From NCBI GenBank assembly GCA_002483265.1, contig DLHO01000020.1:1-64000 (forward strand): a DNA stretch of 64,000 bases, written 5' to 3'. The notes beneath the pieces are model-generated. The model was not told where the DNA came from. It searched no databases and saw only the letters and a program-made list of their open reading frames with translations. Positions 31,976 through 42,165 of the stretch are shown here, piece after piece (positions within the stretch are counted from its first letter, which is position 1; every line of letters starts with the position of its first letter). This DNA is from Flavobacteriales bacterium UBA7666 (GTDB taxonomy: Bacteria; Bacteroidota; Bacteroidia; Flavobacteriales_D; Crocinitomicaceae). Made by a program: the position numbers and the translations under genes.

Positions 31976-33787
31976 ATGAATCGCATAATATTGCTGTTTG
32001 TATTGATAGGTAGTTTCACCTTTTCAAGTAAATCTCAGGGTATTACAACCGTTGGTTTTTATGCTGCTGAAGACGCTTACGTGAAAAGTGGTGCAGCGAA
32101 TACGGGTGTAAATAATGGTGCTTTAACAGAATTAATCGCTTCCAATGGTTTGTATTCGTTCTCCCCTATATCCTATTTTTACACTCGATCACTTGTTAAA
32201 TTTGATTTATCATCTCTTTCTCCAAATGCGATTATTACTTCGGCGAAACTGCGATTACGCATTAAGAGTGAGTCGTTGGTTGCTATAGGATCAACAGAGC
32301 TCCATTTGGATTTGGCTAATTCGACTTGGTCGGAAGGAACGGTGACAAATAACTCGGGGATTGTAAACAATACTAACGCAGCTACAGTAACACTATCGAG
32401 CAAGGTCACCATTACTGATTTTTCTGGCAGCAGAGATGTTCGAGAGTTCGATGTTAAGAACCATGTTCAGGCATTGGTTGAAAACCGTATTCCTAATTAT
32501 GGTTGGCGAATCAAACGGAATCCGGAATCCGGAACGTTGACACCGGCAATTTATTATTCAAAAGAGTATTTGCCCGGGAATACTTATTACTACCCGGAGT
32601 TAGAAATTCAATATTACTTGCCGGTATCGGTTAATGGCTGCTATGTTGTTAATGCTTCAAATACGACAGCCAGCGATGGAACTATTTCCCCCACATTATT
32701 AAATGGGTCATCCGGTGCGAAAACGTATCAATGGTATAAATATACTTCATCCACATTAACGGCGATTTCAGGTGCTACGAATTTAAATTTAGTAGGCCAA
32801 CCCTATGGCTGGTATGGTTTAAGAGTAACGGGTGCCGATCCAAGTGACGTTAGTTATCACGGATTTATTATTGGTGTTCGATGTGCGACATTCAGTATTT
32901 CAGTTCCTCCCGAACCGAATTATATTGATGATTCATTTATGCAAAATGGGGTTGCGGGTTCGGGACCTAGCGCGCAATATTATACGCAATGGAATTATGG
33001 TGCAGGACTAATACAGATTGGTGAGCATATCGTTGGCTTGCCTGGGGAAGTTGATTCATGGGGTGAGAGTTTATTGAGATTTCGATTGTGGTTTGATCCC
33101 AATTATGTTGTTAACTCTGCGAATTTGACGTTATATGGGTATTCTCATTCTCCTTCTTCTGATGGCGCGAATAATACAAAAGTAAAATTGGTTACAAGTA
33201 ATTGGAACGAAATGAGTGTTGCATGGACGAATAAACCGAGTAGTGTTGACCCCCCATCAGTAACCATTAATTCAATATACACCAGTGGAAACTCTGTAAT
33301 CAATATTAAGAGTTTGGTTGATTATTGGAAAATTAATTCGACCCAAAATTTTGGATGTCATTTTCAATTGGCTAATTATAATGGTTATGGGACTAGATAT
33401 CAAATTTATAATTCGTCGGATGCAGCAGCTGGTTCCCGACCTTCTTTAACCTTGAGTTTAACTTCGGCTGAAGGATGCCCTAATACGAACTTGTATTATG
33501 TTCCTGAAGAGAGCATAGGACCTGAGATTGTGGATTTACCGAATTCGAATAAAATACTCCGGATTAGGTATAAGGATTATTACGATTCTGATGGAAATCT
33601 GAATTACTCAATCAAGTGTTTAACGGACGATTCACCCGTTGTACTTACACTTGTTTCGAAGAATTCGAATATCAATTGGATTTCATTTAATCTCAACAGT
33701 GCCGGTTTGACTCAGGGAAAGGTTTATTTGCTGGAGTTAAGGGATAATAGAGGAAAGAAGGAGTATTTAAAATTTAAGGTTATCTGA
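31976..33787 (+). CDS. Exported DNRLRE-domain protein, first gene of the giant operon
   Basis: 603 residues with a signal peptide (MNRIILLFVLIGSFTFSSKSQG). Two DNRLRE-type beta-sandwich domains are visible: around 25-215 (ATVGFYAAEDAYVKSG start region, SLVKFDLSSLSPNAIITSAKLRLRI in parts) and around 315-470 (SLLRFRLWFDPNYVVNSANLTLYGY, WNEMSVAWTNKPS in parts). Between them is a small Ig-like segment (TYQWYKY). DNRLRE domains bind carbohydrate or act as structural modules in surface proteins. The stop overlaps the next start by 1 bp. The whole operon runs to 49824. Confidence 0.75.
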   Translation: MNRIILLFVLIGSFTFSSKSQGITTVGFYAAEDAYVKSGAANTGVNNGALTELIASNGLYSFSPISYFYTRSLVKFDLSSLSPNAIITSAKLRLRIKSESLVAIGSTELHLDLANSTWSEGTVTNNSGIVNNTNAATVTLSSKVTITDFSGSRDVREFDVKNHVQALVENRIPNYGWRIKRNPESGTLTPAIYYSKEYLPGNTYYYPELEIQYYLPVSVNGCYVVNASNTTASDGTISPTLLNGSSGAKTYQWYKYTSSTLTAISGATNLNLVGQPYGWYGLRVTGADPSDVSYHGFIIGVRCATFSISVPPEPNYIDDSFMQNGVAGSGPSAQYYTQWNYGAGLIQIGEHIVGLPGEVDSWGESLLRFRLWFDPNYVVNSANLTLYGYSHSPSSDGANNTKVKLVTSNWNEMSVAWTNKPSSVDPPSVTINSIYTSGNSVINIKSLVDYWKINSTQNFGCHFQLANYNGYGTRYQIYNSSDAAAGSRPSLTLSLTSAEGCPNTNLYYVPEESIGPEIVDLPNSNKILRIRYKDYYDSDGNLNYSIKCLTDDSPVVLTLVSKNSNINWISFNLNSAGLTQGKVYLLELRDNRGKKEYLKFKVI

Positions 33788-34278
33788 TGAGAAAGAACTT
33801 GATTATACTAATTGTTTTGTTGCTGATTGGGCTATTTTCTGCTGCAGGATTTTTCCTGGGAGGATATGGAAAGGAGCGTACTCGTTTTGTAACAATGAGC
33901 AAGGTTTATTCGGAATCATCTTATTATAAGAAATTCCAGAAGGATTTGAAGGAACTGGAGAAAAGCAGTAATGCCCAGTTAGAGGAAATACAGCGTGATA
34001 TTCGTGAATACAAGGCCTCCGGAGCAGAGGCATCTTTTGTGAAAGAGTTAGAGGAAGAGTTGTTAGGAAAGCAGGAACAATTGACTCAGCAGTATGATCA
34101 AAAGACAAAGCAGTTTGATGAAATCATATGGGGAGAGATTAATCGGTCTATTTCGGAATATGGAAAAAAACACGATATCGATTTTATTTTGGGAGCCAGA
34201 GGAGACGGCAATATTATGTTTGGTTCTGACCGCTGTGATATTACCGAAGATATCATCAGATTTATCAATAAAAAGTAA
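33787..34278 (+). CDS. Skp/OmpH-like periplasmic chaperone
   Basis: 163 residues. An N-terminal hydrophobic segment (LIILIVLLLIGLFSAAGFFLGG) anchors or exports it. The rest matches the OmpH/Skp pattern: VTMSKVYSESSYYKKFQKDLKELEK, a long charged coiled coil at 40-115, and the C-terminal strand block GKKHDIDFILGARGDGNIMFG (in parts). Skp holds unfolded outer-membrane and exported proteins. The gene lies between the DNRLRE protein and the giants, with 1- to 2-bp spacing, so it is probably a dedicated chaperone for them. That is inference from position. Confidence 0.72.
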   Translation: MRKNLIILIVLLLIGLFSAAGFFLGGYGKERTRFVTMSKVYSESSYYKKFQKDLKELEKSSNAQLEEIQRDIREYKASGAEASFVKELEEELLGKQEQLTQQYDQKTKQFDEIIWGEINRSISEYGKKHDIDFILGARGDGNIMFGSDRCDITEDIIRFINKK

Positions 34279-34280
34279 CA

Positions 34281-34886
34281 ATGAGGCTAATAAACTACCT
34301 GATTTTACTTACAGTTCCCTGTCTTAGTTTTCTATCCCGTGATGATGGGCAGGAACCGTCGATTGGTGCATTTAAGGAGTGGTATTTACAACATAAGGAT
34401 TCGCTTGTTTTCAAGACCGATTTCGAAGAACTGAATTATCAATTGCGTTACAATCCTCGCGAATTGCGTTTGATGAATGCAATCGTGAAAAAAGAGGTGG
34501 TTGGCAAGAAGGAAATTGCAAGTTGGTATAAGGATAATTCAGGGATGGAAGAATTTTCTTTTAAAATCAGCTGCCCTAAAAATGATATTCTTGCTCAATA
34601 TTCCGAGGATAAAGAAGAGTATAACAAGAAGTTGTTTTATTTTATAGAATCTGCTTCTTTTGATTTTCTATTAGTGAGAAAGTTAGATACGATTGCTCCG
34701 CGGCACTATCAATTTGAGAATCATTATAGTACAGTTCCGTTTATAACTCTTTATCTGGCATTTGATAAGTCTACGAAAAACAATCCGGTAAGAGAACTGA
34801 TTTTTAGCGATCAAGCATTCAGCGGATCGATAATACCCTTAGATATTACAAGATTAAACAACCTGAACATTCCTAAAATTAAATAA
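34281..34886 (+). CDS. Exported protein of unknown function
   Basis: 201 residues with a weak signal peptide (MRLINYLILLTVPCLSFLS). No recognised domain: mixed helix and strand, with KEVVGKKEIASWYKDNSGMEEFSF and FITLYLAFDKSTKNNPVRELIFSDQAF (in parts). Two bp after the chaperone and 1 bp before the first giant gene, so its role is likely tied to them. Confidence 0.6.
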   Translation: MRLINYLILLTVPCLSFLSRDDGQEPSIGAFKEWYLQHKDSLVFKTDFEELNYQLRYNPRELRLMNAIVKKEVVGKKEIASWYKDNSGMEEFSFKISCPKNDILAQYSEDKEEYNKKLFYFIESASFDFLLVRKLDTIAPRHYQFENHYSTVPFITLYLAFDKSTKNNPVRELIFSDQAFSGSIIPLDITRLNNLNIPKIK

Positions 34887-34887
34887 A

Positions 34888-37800
34888 ATGATATTAATAA
34901 TTAGAGAAACAAGGATTGCCAAAGCTCTAGCACTTTTGCTGGTTATTCAATTCCTACTTCCTTCTACTGGTATGAATTATGTGTTTGCCGGCGACGGTGG
35001 ACCTACACAGCCAGAGGTTCAATCTTTTGAACCTATTGGGACGAATCAGATGGTTGATCCGTTTACCGGAGATTTCACCTATAATATTCCCTTGTTTAAT
35101 TTGCCCGGACCCAATGGCGGATACCCAGTTAATTTGGCTTATCATGCGGGAGTTCAGATGGATCAGGAGGCTAGCTGGGTTGGACTTGGCTGGAATATCA
35201 ACATGGGAACCATTACACGTCAAGTAAGAAATTTACCGGATGATTTTAGTAGTGACGCTGTAAAAATAAAAGTAGACAGGAAGAAGGATTGGACTGTTTC
35301 AATGAGGAATGGTTTTAATTATGAGCTTTTTGGAACAGAACCTGGATCTGTAGTAGCAGCGGCAGCAGCGACGGTTGGTGCAGGTAATACGATCTATTAC
35401 AATAATTATAGAGGATTAGGATATTCGAACGATTTTTCATTAGGGTTGAAACTTCGAAGTATTAATCTTGAAAATGGAGGCGGCTCAAAAATATCGGGAG
35501 ATTTAGGTTTTAATGTGAAAATGGATTCCAGAGAGGGAATTTCCGGAAATGTTTCAGCAGGAATAAGTTCACATCCCGAGAAGAGTAACACAACCAATAA
35601 ATCATTAAGTGTTTCAACAGGATTTGACAGGAATGGATGGCAGCGTTCAATAAATGTTCAGACTCAATGGAACAGTTCAAAATGGGCGAAATCCAGTAGT
35701 AAATTTAAAAAAGCATGGAGTTCGGGATCAACATCCAGTACTTTGAGTTTTGCGCAGCCATTGATATCTGTTTCAGCGCCTCAGCCAATAAAAGGTGGTG
35801 GTGGTAATACTGGGTGGAAGATGGGTATGAATGTAGCTGGTAATATGATTTCTGGTTATACCTCGATAGATTTTAATATTAATCAATTGAAAAACAAGAA
35901 TACTGAGCAGACCTATTCGGGAGTTGGTTATTTGTATTTTCAAAATCAAGGATCGCCTGAACCCGAGGACGATATGCGGGTAAAGGATCTTTCTCTTGAA
36001 AATGATGGTCTTGTTCATAAGGATACACGTCGATTAGCGATTCCTACCTTGACGTATGATAACTATGTTGTTAATGGTCAGGGTATAGGGAGTTCGTTCA
36101 GGCCTCATCGTACAGATATCGTAAATGCAGAATCACCTTATAGTCATTCGGAAATTCATGGTGGTACGGTTACAATTGATGTGGCTGTTTCTCTTCCGAT
36201 TAACCTGCGGTTTGGCGTGGAGGCTGGTTATTCTTTCAGTGGTACAACAGCTAAAGGTTGGCCAACTGGTTCAATAGGGCCGAGTGTTGTAGGTGAAACA
36301 GATGCCTCCCTCATGGGTTCTGTTTATTTTCAGCGATATGGAGAATCTACTCATGATGATTTACAATCAAATTATGGAGCAACGATATCGAATAATTTAC
36401 CGATTGCCTATGCAATAGATGCGGAAGATAATTTTTATCGGGCACATAATCTGGATCAAGCGGGTAATACTGTCGTTTTCCAGCCATTCAGAGCGGATCG
36501 GCGTAAACGATCTCAAGACATCGAACCATTTACGAATAGGAATTTAATGACTGGAAGCGGATCAGGTAAGTCAACGATCATTCCTGAATTTGCATTTAAA
36601 TATTATACACATCCGGCTTCTAATGACGAAGGATTTAACAAAGGGGACTTGGAGAGTTATGATAACATTCGCAGGGATCTTCCCGCGCATCACATTGGTG
36701 GTTATACAGCCATTACTGAGGAAGGGATGAAGTATGTTTATGGACTTGCTGCACAGAATAAAAAAGAACGGGATGTTACGTATACCGTAAAAGAGAATGA
36801 TGGTATGCTAACTCAGATGAATACTACTCAGAATGCCAGTGATTATAAAGTTCAGGGTACTGATAAGATGTATCATTCAGTTGAAAAAGGGACTTATGCA
36901 CATTCCTATATGTTGACCTCTATTCTTGGACAAGATTATGTAGATCTTGATCAAACAAAGGGACCATCTGATGGGGATTTGGGATATTGGGTTCGTTTTG
37001 ATTATTATAAAGCACACGGAAACTACCAATGGAAATCACCGTTTCTGGGTGCCAATTACAACAGGGGATATAAAACAAACTTCAAAGATGGAACAGCGAA
37101 CTACAGTTATGGTGAGAAAGAGATTTGGTATGTTGCTACGGTAGAAACCAAAACACATGTCGCAGAATTTGTTTTGAGTGATCGACAGGATTGCAAAGAG
37201 ATTTCGAATGAAAACACTTCAGGGGGTTGGGGTTCAGCGGCATATAAGCAGCTCAATAAGATTAATATCTATTTAAAGACGGAACGCTATCCTAACGGAT
37301 CTTTTAACACAAACGCAAAACCCATTAAAACATGTCATTTTGACTATTTTCCGGGTAACGAATCTTTATGTTTGGGAACTCCTGACAATAATACAGGACA
37401 GGGTAAATTGACGTTAAGGAAAGTTTGGTTTACGTATCGGGATAATCCAAAGGGTGCGACTAGTCCTTATGAGTTTGAGTATAATCATATTGTTCAAGGG
37501 GTTTCAGGCACGGGTAATCAAATTTATGACAAATATTCGGTAGATCGTTGGGGGAATTATCAACCCTTTAAGAATACTGATGACCCATACGTTGATCAAG
37601 ATTTGAGTAACGCGATCATGAATAGTCGTGCCGGATTATGGAATCTGAAGGCGATAAATCTTCCTTCTGGCGGGAGGTATGAGATTGACTATGAAAGTGA
37701 TACGTATGCTTATGTTCAGAATGAGGTTGCAATGCAAATGATGAAAGTTGCCAGTTTGGAACCTTACAGTTCTTCCGTTGAGAACCAGATAAATTCGGAT

Positions 37801-40800
37801 AAAAATGCGTCTTCAGATACAAGAAAGGTTTATTTTAAATTAGAAAAGCCTCTTCCGCAGTCCATGGGTAGTCAGAATTTGAAAAAGGCCATGGAAAAAT
37901 ACATTCGAAAGGGTGAATACTTGTATTTCAAAGTGAACATTAACCTAACGAAGGAAGAAGATACGAAAGAGACGGTTGCAGGATATTCTTTGGTTGAAGC
38001 AATCGAAGTAGATGAAACGAGTCTGGTTAGCGGCAATTATCTTTGGGGCTATGTTCAGCTAGGACGTTTAAAGGTTAATGGAAAAGATACCGAGTATCAT
38101 CCGTTTACGGAGGTCGGAGCACGTCATATTCGTTATAACCAGCCAGATATTTTGGTCGATAATCTTGCGGGAGCATCTATGGATGATTTGAATAAGAGTA
38201 CTGCATTAGCGATAGGTACCTCATTGGTAAGTAGTATGGTAACCTTCGGAAATAAGTTCAGAAAATATACAGAATCCCTATACAAGGATGGAGATGCGCG
38301 CTTGTCTCATATTGATTTGAATTCCTCTTATTTAAGACTAAGAAGCTTTGATAAGGTGAAATATGGTGGCGGTCATAGGGTAAGGGAAATTCGTTTGTAC
38401 GATAACTGGAATGAGGCATTTGCTGTGACAGGAACAGAAGATGAGTCGTGTTATGGGACGATATATGAGTATGATATGCCCACTTCAGATGGTGAAATTA
38501 TTAGTTCAGGTGTTGCTACTTATGAACCTTTGGTAGGAGGAGACGAAAATCCGTTTCGAAATCCGGTTAGGGGATGGGAAGAAAAGAATGTATTGGCGAA
38601 AAATGTTGCTAATACCTACACTGAAGATCCCGGAAATGAGAATATTTTTCCCGGAGCAAGTGTAGGATACAGTCAGGTTCGCATTATGTCGAAAAACACC
38701 TATGAAAAGAAGTCTAATTTTACGGCAAGTCCTATCAAGCATTATACTGGAATCACAGTTGAAGAGTTTTTCACATCAAAGGATTTCCCTATTATAAATG
38801 ATGTTACTGATTTACAGCAAAACAGCACATTCCGCAAATCGCGGTTAATTGTTCCTGCGTTATTTGCGAATGTTGATCGCTTACGAATGGCTGCTACTCA
38901 GGGATATTATACGGAACTGAACAATATGCACGGTAAGCCAAAGGGCGCTAAGGAAATTGCACTGGTTGCGGAAAACGATATTTCAACACCAAGAGAGTTT
39001 GATGAGGTTATCACTTCATCTATGGAATATGAGTATTTTGATAAAGAGAAATTAACAACAAATCGAGCTGGAGAGACTTTTATTACCCGTTCTTTGGCTA
39101 ACGATGTTGAGATTTTGTTTTCGGATACAGATCCTAGTAACTTAACACAAGCAAAGATTGGAACTGGAACTTTAGGGACTGAGATTGATTTTATTCCGCG
39201 AACCAATTACTTGCAAAAACGCAATATATCAGGTTCTTTGCAATTCAATTTGGAAACCTTTACCTGGTTACCATTATTATACCCGATTCCTTCTTTCAAT
39301 TGGCAGGAAGAAAAGGTAGGTACTATCGTTTCCAATAAGGTTGTTAACAAATCAGGTATTTTGAAAAGGATAATTGCTACTCAGGAAGGTTCAACGATTG
39401 AAACATCGAATGTGCTATTTGATGATATGACGGGTGAGCCACTTCTGACAACTGTTACAAATGATTATGACGATAAGGTTTATAATTATTCCATTTTGGC
39501 TCGTGATATCTATGATCGTACCGGGGCTTCGTATAAGAATATTGGAAAAACGATATTATTAAATACGACACAAAGCTATTCTAACGGGATCTTGTCCATA
39601 GGGGTAAGTAACACATCGGATTTAGCGAGTTTTGTAAAAGGGGATCGTATATTACTAATTCCATTTTCAGTAATTGGTGGTGAAGATGATACAAGACCTA
39701 AATATGTGTGTTATTTGCAGGATATAGTGGATAATAAACTGCAGTTGGAAACCTTTCAAACATTGAGTGGTCTTTATTTAGCAAGGATCATTCAGTCGGG
39801 AAGAAAGAATAACCTTACAACAGAAGTATCAAAAATTACGGCGTTAAAAGACCCAACATATGACAGGTATCCCACTGAATGTGTTGATATTAAGCATCCT
39901 ACTACTATCATGACGTATTTTGGAAGTCGAACAATTGATAAAGTCATTGGGATTACAGCTACTGAGTTGGGAGAGTACTGGTATAAGGATACGCGGCAAA
40001 TTAGTGGATATCCATCCAATTGGTATGATAATCAACTTTATTCGAAGGGTTTTGGGGGTAATTTTCAACCGATTAGGACCTATGCTTATATAGATGACAG
40101 ATCGCAGAGTATCGGTGTAAATTTGAAAACGGATGGAATAATGAATGATGTTCCGTTATTTAATTTTGCACAGATTTTAGCCCAGAGCAAACTATCTACG
40201 TGTATACCATCGAATTGGAGACTTTTGAATCAAGTTACGATGACGAATCCATCCAGTGCAAACATTGAATCAAAGAATGCATTGGGGGTTTATTCTTCGT
40301 CATTATACGGGCGAAATGGGATGGAACCGATAGCTGTTTCCAGTAATGCGCATAATACGGAAATTGGATTTGAGAGCTTCGAAGAGTATACAACTGCATC
40401 CATAGATATTGATGCAAATTCAACCAATAATTTAAATTTTTATGCTACAAATTTGAACTCCGCGCAAGTTCGGGTTGAGAATCGATTTGATATTTGGGCA
40501 AATGAAGTTGGGAATTTTTTTAGTACAAATGCGCCGGCCACAATGCTGAGTGACTATACTAGTTTCGTTGTAAGAATTCATTTTGATGCGTTCAATAATG
40601 ATGAGAATGGAACTCAAACATTCTATCCGCAAGAAGAACGATTGGTGCGTTTGAGCGTTGCAGATTTGTCCGCAGTTACAAGTCCAAATTGGGCTCAGTT
40701 CCAATTGAATTCGACTGCGGGACCTAAATTGAATATTCCTCAGTGGAACAGACGTAATTGGAGAGGTGAAATTTTCTTAGGAAAAGCAGTTCCAAACCCT

Positions 40801-41448
40801 GGAGCCAGTGGAACCGTGAATTCTGTAGTGTTGGATAATACCAAGGGTCATACGGGGGATAAGAGTTTGAAAGTTTCAGCAGTAAGCGGAGCAACCTTTT
40901 TACAAAGAAGATTGAACTTAATTGAAGGGAAAGAGTACCAATTTTCGGGTTGGTTCAGTACTGCAAATAATCAATCATTGCAAATGATTCATAGTACAGC
41001 CGGGTATTTTCAATCGCAGTTTAAGGTTGAGTTTGTCAATGAGTCGAATGCTGTTTTGTCTTCGATTACTTACAACGAGTCCGATATCTTAAGTGGAACT
41101 TTTATTGATGAGTGGCAGAAGTTCACCTTGAATTTTGTGATGCCTGCAGGAGCAAAATATGCTCGGATAGTATTGCCCAGAACCAAAGAAGTTGATGACC
41201 CTGCTTCTCCCGGAAGTTTTCTTCAGTATGCTTTGTATGATGATTTGCGAATTCAGCCGCGTGATGGCGTGATGGATTGTTATGTATACAATAATCAAAA
41301 TCAGCGTTTGGAAGCGGAGCTTGATGCGAATAACTATGCAACATTCTACTATTATGATGATGAGGGCAATTTGTTCTTAGTTAAGAAAGAGACTGCAAAA
41401 GGTATTATAACGGTACAGGAGTCACGTTCATTCCTTAATAAAGATTAA
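34888..41448 (+). CDS. Giant exported protein, Rhs/YD-like N-terminal type
   Basis: 2186 residues with a signal peptide near the N-terminus (AKALALLLVIQFLLPSTGMNYVFAG region, in part). The first 100 residues carry the start found in many Bacteroidota YD/Rhs proteins: EPIGTNQMVDPFTGDFTYNI, NLPGPNGGYPVNLAY, ASWVGLGWNINMG. The long middle is Tyr/Asn/Gly-rich beta structure. Near the C-terminus (about 1950-2130) is a carbohydrate-binding-like sandwich (EGKEYQFSGWFST, FVMPAGAKYARIVL), then one YD-like repeat (YDDEGNLFLVKKE). No toxin domain is visible. It may form part of a shell or stalk for the second giant, or be secreted alone. Confidence 0.65.
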   Translation: MILIIRETRIAKALALLLVIQFLLPSTGMNYVFAGDGGPTQPEVQSFEPIGTNQMVDPFTGDFTYNIPLFNLPGPNGGYPVNLAYHAGVQMDQEASWVGLGWNINMGTITRQVRNLPDDFSSDAVKIKVDRKKDWTVSMRNGFNYELFGTEPGSVVAAAAATVGAGNTIYYNNYRGLGYSNDFSLGLKLRSINLENGGGSKISGDLGFNVKMDSREGISGNVSAGISSHPEKSNTTNKSLSVSTGFDRNGWQRSINVQTQWNSSKWAKSSSKFKKAWSSGSTSSTLSFAQPLISVSAPQPIKGGGGNTGWKMGMNVAGNMISGYTSIDFNINQLKNKNTEQTYSGVGYLYFQNQGSPEPEDDMRVKDLSLENDGLVHKDTRRLAIPTLTYDNYVVNGQGIGSSFRPHRTDIVNAESPYSHSEIHGGTVTIDVAVSLPINLRFGVEAGYSFSGTTAKGWPTGSIGPSVVGETDASLMGSVYFQRYGESTHDDLQSNYGATISNNLPIAYAIDAEDNFYRAHNLDQAGNTVVFQPFRADRRKRSQDIEPFTNRNLMTGSGSGKSTIIPEFAFKYYTHPASNDEGFNKGDLESYDNIRRDLPAHHIGGYTAITEEGMKYVYGLAAQNKKERDVTYTVKENDGMLTQMNTTQNASDYKVQGTDKMYHSVEKGTYAHSYMLTSILGQDYVDLDQTKGPSDGDLGYWVRFDYYKAHGNYQWKSPFLGANYNRGYKTNFKDGTANYSYGEKEIWYVATVETKTHVAEFVLSDRQDCKEISNENTSGGWGSAAYKQLNKINIYLKTERYPNGSFNTNAKPIKTCHFDYFPGNESLCLGTPDNNTGQGKLTLRKVWFTYRDNPKGATSPYEFEYNHIVQGVSGTGNQIYDKYSVDRWGNYQPFKNTDDPYVDQDLSNAIMNSRAGLWNLKAINLPSGGRYEIDYESDTYAYVQNEVAMQMMKVASLEPYSSSVENQINSDKNASSDTRKVYFKLEKPLPQSMGSQNLKKAMEKYIRKGEYLYFKVNINLTKEEDTKETVAGYSLVEAIEVDETSLVSGNYLWGYVQLGRLKVNGKDTEYHPFTEVGARHIRYNQPDILVDNLAGASMDDLNKSTALAIGTSLVSSMVTFGNKFRKYTESLYKDGDARLSHIDLNSSYLRLRSFDKVKYGGGHRVREIRLYDNWNEAFAVTGTEDESCYGTIYEYDMPTSDGEIISSGVATYEPLVGGDENPFRNPVRGWEEKNVLAKNVANTYTEDPGNENIFPGASVGYSQVRIMSKNTYEKKSNFTASPIKHYTGITVEEFFTSKDFPIINDVTDLQQNSTFRKSRLIVPALFANVDRLRMAATQGYYTELNNMHGKPKGAKEIALVAENDISTPREFDEVITSSMEYEYFDKEKLTTNRAGETFITRSLANDVEILFSDTDPSNLTQAKIGTGTLGTEIDFIPRTNYLQKRNISGSLQFNLETFTWLPLLYPIPSFNWQEEKVGTIVSNKVVNKSGILKRIIATQEGSTIETSNVLFDDMTGEPLLTTVTNDYDDKVYNYSILARDIYDRTGASYKNIGKTILLNTTQSYSNGILSIGVSNTSDLASFVKGDRILLIPFSVIGGEDDTRPKYVCYLQDIVDNKLQLETFQTLSGLYLARIIQSGRKNNLTTEVSKITALKDPTYDRYPTECVDIKHPTTIMTYFGSRTIDKVIGITATELGEYWYKDTRQISGYPSNWYDNQLYSKGFGGNFQPIRTYAYIDDRSQSIGVNLKTDGIMNDVPLFNFAQILAQSKLSTCIPSNWRLLNQVTMTNPSSANIESKNALGVYSSSLYGRNGMEPIAVSSNAHNTEIGFESFEEYTTASIDIDANSTNNLNFYATNLNSAQVRVENRFDIWANEVGNFFSTNAPATMLSDYTSFVVRIHFDAFNNDENGTQTFYPQEERLVRLSVADLSAVTSPNWAQFQLNSTAGPKLNIPQWNRRNWRGEIFLGKAVPNPGASGTVNSVVLDNTKGHTGDKSLKVSAVSGATFLQRRLNLIEGKEYQFSGWFSTANNQSLQMIHSTAGYFQSQFKVEFVNESNAVLSSITYNESDILSGTFIDEWQKFTLNFVMPAGAKYARIVLPRTKEVDDPASPGSFLQYALYDDLRIQPRDGVMDCYVYNNQNQRLEAELDANNYATFYYYDDEGNLFLVKKETAKGIITVQESRSFLNKD

Positions 41449-41450
41449 CG

Positions 41451-42152
41451 ATGAGTAGGTTGATTCTTTTGATGTCCTTTTTGTTTCTGACTGTTTCCGG
41501 CGTTTTTTCACAGGATTTATCGTTGGAATTTGAGAGGATGTATAAAAAACTGGAAAAATTGTCCACGTTTGAGTTTTTGGTAGATTATGCTGTGAATGAT
41601 ACCTCTGATTTTACTAGTCAAAACGGTAGATTGAGTGTATTGATTACTCCGGATGGATATTTTTATAAGACAGAATTTGGAGAAATTTTGGTAAATAAAG
41701 CAAACACTTTAATCATCAATGAAGAGGAACGAACGATTATATATTCCGATAATCAGAGTTTGAAAAAGAAAGAAGAAAGTTATTCATTCTCCACTATTTT
41801 AGGGGGACTTGATAGTTTAATAGCGCATTCAGACTCGATTTATTTTTCATTTGATGGAGTAGACCGCATCTATTATATTCGTTCAAACCAGTCGTATTTT
41901 AACTTGATAGAGCTTCGGTTTAATGGGGATATGCTTAGCACAGTAGACTATTATTATAATTCAGAAATCATAGAAAAGGAAGGGGTCAGGGCAACCAATA
42001 AGGTTTTGTTAGATGAGCATCCTGTTTTTGATCCTGGTATTTTTCAAACCACATTTTACTTTACCATCCAGAATAATAAAGTTATACCGACAGATAATTT
42101 TTCAGGGTATGGATTTGTTTACAATGAATCAGCCGAAACATTTCTTAAATAA
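41451..42152 (+). CDS. Exported protein between the two giants
   Basis: 233 residues, signal peptide (MSRLILLMSFLFLTVSGVFSQ). The body alternates strands (FEFLVDYAVND, GRLSVLITPDGYFYKTEF, TLIINEEERTIIYSD) in a way that recalls LolA-like half-barrels, a family that binds lipid or lipoprotein; I would not call this firmly. It is 2 bp after the first giant and 13 bp before the second, and shares their transcript. Confidence 0.5.
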   Translation: MSRLILLMSFLFLTVSGVFSQDLSLEFERMYKKLEKLSTFEFLVDYAVNDTSDFTSQNGRLSVLITPDGYFYKTEFGEILVNKANTLIINEEERTIIYSDNQSLKKKEESYSFSTILGGLDSLIAHSDSIYFSFDGVDRIYYIRSNQSYFNLIELRFNGDMLSTVDYYYNSEIIEKEGVRATNKVLLDEHPVFDPGIFQTTFYFTIQNNKVIPTDNFSGYGFVYNESAETFLK

Positions 42153-42165
42153 CACTTAAATCGTT